This document shows positions 9,390 to 13,192 of a DNA stretch of 13,192 nucleotides, piece by piece. Position 1 is the stretch's first letter, and every line of letters begins with the position of its first letter. The translations under genes and the position numbers were made by a program. The DNA is from a bacterium. Its GTDB lineage: Bacteria > Pseudomonadota > Gammaproteobacteria > Burkholderiales > Thiobacteraceae. Location: the NCBI GenBank assembly GCA_027438535.1, contig DAIAMA010000014.1:1-13192 (forward strand), read 5' to 3'. The notes under the pieces were generated by a model, which saw only the letters and a list, made by a program, of their open reading frames with translations, was not told the DNA's origin and ran no database searches.

Positions 9390-9465
9390 GCGGCAAGCAG
9401 GAAGCGGTGAGCGGGATTACCCGCCGCCGCTTTTTTGCGCTTACCGCTAACTGCTAACCGCTCAC
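9390..9465. repeat. Inverted repeat built of GCGGTNA-like heptamers
   Basis: Directly after the dnaK stop come GCGGCAA (9390), GCAGGAA (9397), GCGGTGA (9404) and GCGG (9411), a unit repeated every 7 bases. Near dnaJ the opposite strand carries GCGGTTA (9461-9455), GCAGTTA (9454-9448), GCGGTAA (9447-9441) and GCGC. The arms align unit for unit, including the variant A in the second unit of each, with mismatches mainly at unit positions 5 and 6. The RNA could form a long stem with regular small internal loops. A different pairing matches GTGAGCGG (9407-9414) perfectly with CCGCTCAC (9458-9465). Confidence 0.7.
9403..9436 (+). terminator. Terminator-like hairpin between dnaK and dnaJ
   Basis: AGCGG (9403-9407) pairs with CCGCT (9427-9431) and GCGGG (9411-9415) with CCCGC (9420-9424) around an ATTA loop, with a small internal loop (TGA/CG); a run of six T follows at 9431-9436. 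This has the form of an intrinsic terminator. Since dnaJ follows with no clear promoter, it is more likely to attenuate than to stop transcription fully. It shares its 5' strand with the longer heptamer stem, so the two folds exclude each other. Confidence 0.55.
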
Positions 9466-9471
9466 TAAAAC

Positions 9472-10575
9472 ATGACAAAACGCGATTACTATGAAGTGCT
9501 AGGCGTCAACCGCGACGCTTCCGAAGACGATATCAAAAAAGCGTACCGCAAGCTCGCCATGAAGCACCATCCGGATCGCAACCCGGACAGCAAGGACGCG
9601 GAAGAAAAATTCAAAGAGGCAAAAGAGGCCTACGAGATATTATCCGATGGCGGTAAGCGCGCGCAGTATGATCAGTTCGGTCATGCGGGCATGGATGGCG
9701 CGGGCAGCGGGCAGGGCTTTGGCAATTTCGCCGATGCTTTCTCCGATATTTTCGGCGATATCTTCGGCGGTGGCGGCGGTCGGCGCACCAATGTCTATCG
9801 CGGCGCCGATCTGCGCTACAACCTGGAAATCAGTCTCGAAGATGCCGCGCGTGGCACCGAAACCAAAATCCGCATTCCCACCATGGAAGTGTGCGAAACC
9901 TGCGAAGGTTCCGGTGCCAAGCCCGGCACGCAAGCCACCCCATGCGGCATGTGCGGCGGCCACGGCCAAGTGCGCATGCAGCAGGGCTTCTTCTCGATCC
10001 AGCAGACCTGCCCGACGTGTCACGGCAGCGGCAAAACCATCGCCAACCCCTGCACGGCGTGCCACGGCGCGGGCCGGGTGAAACAGCATAAAACCCTATC
10101 GGTAAAAATTCCCGCCGGCGTGGATGAAGGCGACCGTATCCGCCTTTCGGGCGAAGGCGAGCACGGTATTAACGGCGGACCGCCAGGCGATTTGTATGTC
10201 ATGATTCAGCTCAAAGAACATCCGGTGTTCAAGCGCGACCACGACGACTTGCACTGTGAAATGCCGGTGAGCTTTACCACCGCCGCGCTCGGCGGCGATA
10301 TCGACATCCCCACCTTGGACGGCCACGCCAAAATCAAAATCGCCGAAGAAACCCAAACCGGAAAGGTATTCCGCTTGCGCGGCAAGGGGATCAAAGGCGT
10401 GCGCAGCCAGCAATATGGCGATCTCTACTGCCATGTGGTGGTGGAAACGCCGGTCAATCTCAATGCGCGGCAGAAGGAATTGCTGCGCGAGCTAGAAGGC
10501 ATCGGTCAAGGCCGGGACAACAACCCGCGCGCGAAGGGGTGGATGGATAAAGTGAAGGATTTTTTCGGGCAATAG
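9472..10575 (+). CDS. dnaJ: Chaperone DnaJ (Hsp40, type I)
   Basis: DnaJ delivers unfolded clients to DnaK and stimulates its ATPase. The 367-residue product has the complete type I architecture: J domain (1-70) with HPD at 33-35, a Gly/Phe-rich linker (about 75-105), a zinc domain with four CxxCxGxG repeats (141-148, 158-165, 180-187, 194-201), and the C-terminal substrate-binding domains with [20 protein letters not shown] (211-230) and the final KVKDFFGQ. The ATG at 9472 is fixed by [12 protein letters not shown]. No Shine-Dalgarno is visible before it, and the upstream bases form the distal arm of the heptamer repeat, so translation could depend on RNA folding. It ends 4 bp from the convergent ppa stop. 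Confidence 0.98.
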   Translation: MTKRDYYEVLGVNRDASEDDIKKAYRKLAMKHHPDRNPDSKDAEEKFKEAKEAYEILSDGGKRAQYDQFGHAGMDGAGSGQGFGNFADAFSDIFGDIFGGGGGRRTNVYRGADLRYNLEISLEDAARGTETKIRIPTMEVCETCEGSGAKPGTQATPCGMCGGHGQVRMQQGFFSIQQTCPTCHGSGKTIANPCTACHGAGRVKQHKTLSVKIPAGVDEGDRIRLSGEGEHGINGGPPGDLYVMIQLKEHPVFKRDHDDLHCEMPVSFTTAALGGDIDIPTLDGHAKIKIAEETQTGKVFRLRGKGIKGVRSQQYGDLYCHVVVETPVNLNARQKELLRELEGIGQGRDNNPRAKGWMDKVKDFFGQ

Positions 10576-10577
10576 AC

Positions 10578-10592
10578 GCCTAAAAGTTAGGC
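10578..10592. terminator. Small hairpin at the dnaJ/ppa convergence
   Basis: GCCTAA (10578-10583) and TTAGGC (10587-10592) form a perfect 6-bp stem with a 3-base loop, covering the 3' end of ppa just after the dnaJ stop. No T-run follows on either strand, so it may act only as a weak bidirectional 3'-end structure. Confidence 0.3.
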
Positions 10593-11128
10593 TTCGGCGA
10601 TGCCTGCTGATAGCGCGTGACACCTGCCATGATTTCGGCTTTTGCTTCGGCCGCGCCCACCCAGCCTTCCACCTTCACCCATTTATTGGGTTCCAAATCT
10701 TTGTAGTGCTCGAAGAAGTGCGAAATTTGCTTGAGCAGCAACGAAGATAAGTCATCTGGCTTTTGGATTTCCTTGTACAGACTGCATAGTTTATCGACCG
10801 GCACCGCGATAATTTTCGCATCCACGCCCGCCTCGTCCGTCATCTTCAACATGCCCACCGGGCGGCAACGCACCACCACGCCGGTAATGAGCGCCACCGG
10901 CGTCACCACCAGCACATCCACCGGGTCGCCGTCTTCCGATAGCGTGTGCGGCACATAGCCGTAATTGCAAGGATAGTGCATGGCCGTGGACATGAAGCGA
11001 TCGACGAACATGGCGCCGGTTTCCTTGTCCACTTCATATTTGATCGGGTCGCCATGCATCGGAATTTCGATGATGACATTGATGTCGTTCGGCACGTCGC
11101 GGCCGGAGGTCACTTTGTCCAAATTCAT
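10580..11128 (-). CDS. ppa: Inorganic pyrophosphatase (family I)
   Basis: Ppa hydrolyses pyrophosphate to two phosphates in the cytoplasm, pulling biosynthetic reactions forward. The 182-residue product has the size of bacterial family I enzymes. It shows [19 protein letters not shown] (20-38), [21 protein letters not shown] (51-71) with the metal-binding signature DGDPVD (66-71), and the later acidic and lysine positions in [11 protein letters not shown]. The ATG at 11128 is preceded by GGGAG at suitable distance on the minus strand. It lies 14 bp after queD and probably shares its transcript. Its stop codon is 4 bp from that of dnaJ. Confidence 0.97.
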   Translation of the reverse strand: MNLDKVTSGRDVPNDINVIIEIPMHGDPIKYEVDKETGAMFVDRFMSTAMHYPCNYGYVPHTLSEDGDPVDVLVVTPVALITGVVVRCRPVGMLKMTDEAGVDAKIIAVPVDKLCSLYKEIQKPDDLSSLLLKQISHFFEHYKDLEPNKWVKVEGWVGAAEAKAEIMAGVTRYQQASPKPNF

Positions 11129-11142
11129 TGACTACTACTCCC

Positions 11143-11592
11143 TTAGATTTGGCCGCGCACGGCGTCGGCCCAGTTATTCGGCGTCTCATACAGGCGCACC
11201 CGTTCGAGCCGCAGGTGATTGCCGTAGACATCGATATACGCCGCATCGAGTATGGCGAAGGCAGCGAGCGCGAGGTTTTCCGCGGTGGGCACGCTATCCA
11301 GCACCACGGTCTTATGCCCGGCCAAGCCGTTGAGAAAATCCAGCACTTCGCTATCGCCGCGATACACCAGAAACGCATGGTCCCAGACCTGCGCGATTTT
11401 TTGCAGCGCAATGTCTTTGACATCGGAAAAATCCATCACCATGCCTTGCTCCGACACGCCCTCGATCTGGATAATCTCGCCCGAGAGCGTCACTTCCAGG
11501 GCATAACGGTGGCCGTGCAAATGCCGGCATTGGCTTTTGTGGTGCGGGATACGGTGGCCGGCATCGAATTCGAGTCTGCGGGTAATTAACAT
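11143..11592 (-). CDS. queD: 6-carboxytetrahydropterin synthase QueD (PTPS family)
   Basis: QueD converts dihydroneopterin triphosphate to 6-carboxytetrahydropterin, an early step of preQ0 and queuosine synthesis for tRNA. The 149-residue product starts with RRLEFDAGHRIPHH, giving the zinc ligand His13. CRHLHGHRY follows, with Cys22 in the catalytic position and His26/His28 as the other zinc ligands. MDFSDVK (53-59), WDHAFL (70-75) and a conserved Glu near ETP (136-138) complete the active site. It is longer than E. coli QueD (121) because of extra sequence around 75-100, as in some close homologues. The frame extends 14 codons upstream, but MLITRRLEF fits the family. A TATACT (minus strand, 11625-11620) could be its -10, with no good -35. 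PTPS-family members vary in activity; Cys22 and the LHGH context favour QueD. Confidence 0.9.
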   Translation of the reverse strand: MLITRRLEFDAGHRIPHHKSQCRHLHGHRYALEVTLSGEIIQIEGVSEQGMVMDFSDVKDIALQKIAQVWDHAFLVYRGDSEVLDFLNGLAGHKTVVLDSVPTAENLALAAFAILDAAYIDVYGNHLRLERVRLYETPNNWADAVRGQI

Positions 11593-11622
11593 TGAATAAA
11601 ACCAGTCATTATTCGCGTCAGT

Positions 11623-11651
11623 ATAACATTTCACGCATTAGCCTTTAGAAT
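11623..11651 (+). promoter_or_regulatory. Candidate leaderless promoter for the radical SAM gene
   Basis: ATAACA (11623-11628, 4/6 to TTGACA) is followed after 17 bp by TAGAAT (11646-11651, 5/6 to TATAAT). The expected +1 falls on the A of the ATG at 11658. No Shine-Dalgarno is visible. The 65-bp divergent spacer must also hold the queD promoter on the other strand. Confidence 0.4.
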
Positions 11652-11657
11652 GCCGCT

Positions 11658-12524
11658 ATGTCCAAGCCAAGCAAAACACTGCTTTCGATCCGCGATCATG
11701 ACCGCGATGCGGCGCACATGACCTATGTTTATCCGGTCGTGTCGCGCCGTGCCGGCGGGGTGTCGGTCGGGATCAACCTGAATCCGAACAATGCCTGTAA
11801 CTGGCGCTGTATCTACTGCCAAGTGCCGGGACTCAAACGCGGTGCGGCGCCGCTTATCGATCTCGATCAATTGGAAACCGAGCTGACGGCGATGCTCACT
11901 GCTATTGTGCACGGGGACTTCATGCAGACGCGGGTACCGGAAGGCGCGCGGCGGCTGAACGACATCGCGCTCTCCGGCAATGGCGAGCCGACCAGCGCCA
12001 AAGCCTTTCCGGAAGTCATTCAACGCATCGGCCGCGTGATGAAGCGTTTTGGCCTGGCGGGTAAGATCAAGCTGGTATTGATCACCAACGGCAGTTTAAT
12101 CGCGCGTGCGCCGGTGCAGCTTGGATTGAAACGCATGGCGAAATTGAACGGCGAGGTATGGTACAAGCTCGATTCCGCCACGCGCGAAGGCATAGACCGC
12201 ATCAACAACACGCGCCAATCGCTCAAACAAGCCGCGGAGCATCTCGCGCTGGCGGCATCGCTGTGCCCCACCTGGATACAAACTTGCGTGTTCGCGCTCG
12301 ACGCTATGCCGCCAACGGCCGTGGAACAAGAAGCCTACTTGGCGCTACTTTCGCGCTTGGTCATGCAAGGGGTGCCCTTGAAAGGTGTCTTATTATATGG
12401 CATCGCGCGCCAAAGCCACCAACCGGAAGCACCGCGGCTCTCGGCTTTGCCGCAAGCATGGTTGGCGGACTTTGCGCGGCGCATTGAACAACTCGGTTTA
12501 TCGGTGGTACACATTGCGCCATAG
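11658..12524 (+). CDS. Radical SAM protein, COG0731-like, function unknown
   Basis: The 288-residue product is a radical SAM enzyme: CNWRCIYC gives the CxxxCxxC cluster (Cys47, 51, 54) that binds a 4Fe-4S cluster and S-adenosylmethionine. SGNGEPT (106-112) is the SAM-contacting GE motif, and LVLITNGSLI continues the barrel. The preceding GVSVGINLNPNNACNWRC and the SGNGEPT form resemble the COG0731 group, which includes wyosine-type tRNA enzymes, but that likeness is from memory and gives no substrate. There is no SPASM-like or TRAM/MiaB-like extension. It is not QueE, whose N-terminal pattern differs, although it stands back to back with queD. The frame starts exactly at this ATG, and a -10-like TAGAAT sits 6 bases before it. 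It converges on the HTH gene across a palindromic repeat. Confidence 0.9.
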   Translation: MSKPSKTLLSIRDHDRDAAHMTYVYPVVSRRAGGVSVGINLNPNNACNWRCIYCQVPGLKRGAAPLIDLDQLETELTAMLTAIVHGDFMQTRVPEGARRLNDIALSGNGEPTSAKAFPEVIQRIGRVMKRFGLAGKIKLVLITNGSLIARAPVQLGLKRMAKLNGEVWYKLDSATREGIDRINNTRQSLKQAAEHLALAASLCPTWIQTCVFALDAMPPTAVEQEAYLALLSRLVMQGVPLKGVLLYGIARQSHQPEAPRLSALPQAWLADFARRIEQLGLSVVHIAP

Positions 12525-12528
12525 TAGA

Positions 12529-12549
12529 GGCGGAGGCATGCCTCGCCCC
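12529..12549. repeat. Copy B of the GCATGC-centred palindrome
   Basis: GAGGCATGCCTC (12 bp, perfect palindrome) with GG/CC further out corresponds to copy A at 3646-3665: the right half, GGCATGCCTCGCCCC, is identical, while the left half has two changes that break pairing. It lies in the 30-bp gap between the convergent ends of the radical SAM gene and the HTH gene and could act as a bidirectional 3'-end hairpin. Confidence 0.6.
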
Positions 12550-12554
12550 CTGGC

Positions 12555-12860
12555 TTATTCCGCCTCCGAACTCTTACGTCCGCCCTTGGCCGCTTTTTTC
12601 AGGCTCTTATATAGGTCAGCGTGGGTATCCTTCAGATACTCGATAATTTCGAGATCTTCGCGTTTGAGCCGGCTTAGGTCGATCTGCTCCACATGCACCA
12701 AGCGCAGCAACTCTTTCACCGGCTTAGGCATTTTACGGCCGCTCTCGTAGCGCGAACCGCCGCTTTGAGTGACGCCGATCTTGGTCCAGAAGTCTTGCTG
12801 ATTGAGACCGAGCTTGCGCCGGATATCCCGTGGATTCACAACTTTTTCGAGCAATTTCAT
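12555..12860 (-). CDS. Small XRE-like helix-turn-helix protein
   Basis: The 101-residue product is a likely DNA-binding regulator whose target is unknown. Residues about 10-45 form a Cro/C1-type helix-turn-helix: NPRDIRRKLGLNQQDFWTKIG, then VTQSGGSRYESGRKMPKP. A LLRLVHVEQIDL segment follows, then a charged helical region and a Lys/Ser-rich tail. On the minus strand a good AAGGAA ribosome site lies just before the ATG at 12860. Upstream, an inverted repeat (12883-12922) could be its own operator. No toxin gene is adjacent: the neighbour downstream is the convergent radical SAM gene and upstream is lysC on the other strand. It therefore looks like an orphan regulator rather than an antitoxin of a visible pair. 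Confidence 0.85.
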   Translation of the reverse strand: MKLLEKVVNPRDIRRKLGLNQQDFWTKIGVTQSGGSRYESGRKMPKPVKELLRLVHVEQIDLSRLKREDLEIIEYLKDTHADLYKSLKKAAKGGRKSSEAE

Positions 12861-12882
12861 GAATATTTCCTTTTTCGACTGG

Positions 12883-12922
12883 TTACATATGCAAGTTCTA
12901 TGGCTTTGACATGCAAATGTAA
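12883..12922. promoter_or_regulatory. Inverted repeat, candidate operator upstream of the HTH gene
   Basis: TTACATATGCA (12883-12893) and TGCAAATGTAA (12912-12922) are inverted copies with 10 of 11 positions matching and 18 bp between them. The left arm extended to 12894 is itself nearly palindromic around CATATG. The pair lies 22-62 bases before the HTH start codon, where a promoter is expected, though no convincing -35/-10 pair was found. Autoregulation is the natural reading but is inference. Confidence 0.5.
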
Positions 12923-13130
12923 TGCCAGGTTTATTGCAGAATATTTACAAATTCTAGCATAACTCCCAAACAACTCGCTGACCCTTTAAAACCACGGTTT
13001 CAGGCAATCTTCTCCTTAGAACGCCAAATTAGCCGAGCAAAAAGCCCCATAAACCTGATTGTCATGGCTTCGTCGACCTGGACGAAGCTTCGCCGCTATG
13101 CCGTCCATTCCTCAGACCGCTTAAATTCGG
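12923..13130. other. Gene-free spacer between the HTH gene and the lysC promoter
   Basis: No convincing gene is seen here. A perfect 8-bp stem GCTTCGTC (13067-13074) / GACGAAGC (13081-13088) with a 6-base loop is followed by an overlapping 10-bp palindrome, CGAAGCTTCG (13084-13093). On the minus strand a 31-codon stop-to-stop stretch holds a 21-codon frame starting MTIRFMGLFARLIWRSKEKIA, with no visible ribosome site; it could be chance or the tail of a lost gene. No tRNA or riboswitch fold was recognised. Confidence 0.5.
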
Positions 13131-13136
13131 TATAAT
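13131..13136 (+). promoter_or_regulatory. -10 box of the lysC promoter
   Basis: A perfect TATAAT lies 20 bases before the lysC ATG, giving an expected leader of about 14 bases, too short for a riboswitch or attenuator. The region 16-18 bp upstream has no good match to TTGACA, so the -35 element is weak or an activator is needed. A short GGA precedes the ATG at 13157. Confidence 0.5.
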
Positions 13137-13156
13137 TTTTACTTTTTGGAATACGC

Positions 13157-13192
13157 ATGGCCCTGATAGTACAAAAATACGGCGGCACCTCG
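13157..13192 (+). CDS. lysC: Aspartate kinase, N-terminal fragment cut by the window edge
   Basis: Only 12 codons are present: MALIVQKYGGTS. The VQKYGGTS start (often followed by V) is the substrate- and phosphate-binding signature at the N-terminus of bacterial aspartate kinases of the LysC type, which phosphorylate aspartate as the first step toward lysine, threonine and methionine. The rest lies beyond the window, so the isoform and any feedback-regulatory ACT domains cannot be judged. It is transcribed away from the HTH gene. Confidence 0.85.
   Translation, partial: MALIVQKYGGTS

Noticed and set aside
12555..12860. The HTH gene as the antitoxin of a toxin-antitoxin pair
   Set aside because: No small partner gene overlaps or adjoins it on either side; the neighbours are a convergent radical SAM gene and a divergent lysC.
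13137..13156. A lysine riboswitch before lysC
   Set aside because: The -10 box leaves a leader of only about 14 bases, and no lysine-riboswitch core was recognised upstream.

Overview
The window is a block of chromosomal housekeeping genes from a moderately GC-rich Gram-negative bacterium, most likely a betaproteobacterium. Three things point there. The order dapB-bamE / fur / recN-nadK / hrcA-hemH-grpE-dnaK-dnaJ is, as far as I recall, characteristic of that class. The ferrochelatase begins [12 protein letters not shown] in the betaproteobacterial style. The heat-shock genes carry sigma-32-type promoters and also have hrcA next to them. Assignment below class level would be a guess.

Layout, left to right. 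1-96: gene-free edge with a weak terminator-like hairpin. 97-1390: minus-strand pair bamE-dapB (outer-membrane assembly lipoprotein, lysine/diaminopimelate synthesis). 1391-1517: divergent promoter region. 1518-1943: fur, iron-responsive repressor. 1954-4544: minus-strand nadK-recN (NAD kinase, recombination ATPase), separated by a perfect 20-bp palindrome. 4618-10575: plus-strand heat-shock and heme block hrcA, hemH, grpE, dnaK, dnaJ. 10580-11592: minus-strand queD-ppa. 11658-12524: a plus-strand radical SAM protein of unknown function, divergent from queD. 12555-12860: a small minus-strand HTH regulator. 12861-13156: gene-free spacer with an inverted-repeat operator candidate and a promoter. 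13157-13192: first 12 codons of lysC, running off the edge.

How the genes work together. GrpE, DnaK and DnaJ form the Hsp70 machine. HrcA and sigma-32 are two alternative heat-shock controls, but only sigma-32 sites can be seen here: one before grpE and one before dnaK that overlaps the grpE stop codon. No CIRCE operator for HrcA is visible. Fur and HemH concern iron and heme. DapB and LysC, at opposite ends, both belong to the aspartate-lysine pathway. QueD makes a queuosine/preQ0 precursor.

No phage, IS, CRISPR, tRNA or rRNA gene was seen, and no obviously new system. The signals that merit a second look are regulatory or repeat-like: a heptamer-built inverted repeat containing a terminator-like hairpin between dnaK and dnaJ; a repeated GCATGC-centred palindrome; a recurrent arrangement suggesting leaderless mRNAs for nadK, hrcA, hemH and the radical SAM gene; and an orphan HTH gene with its own inverted repeat.
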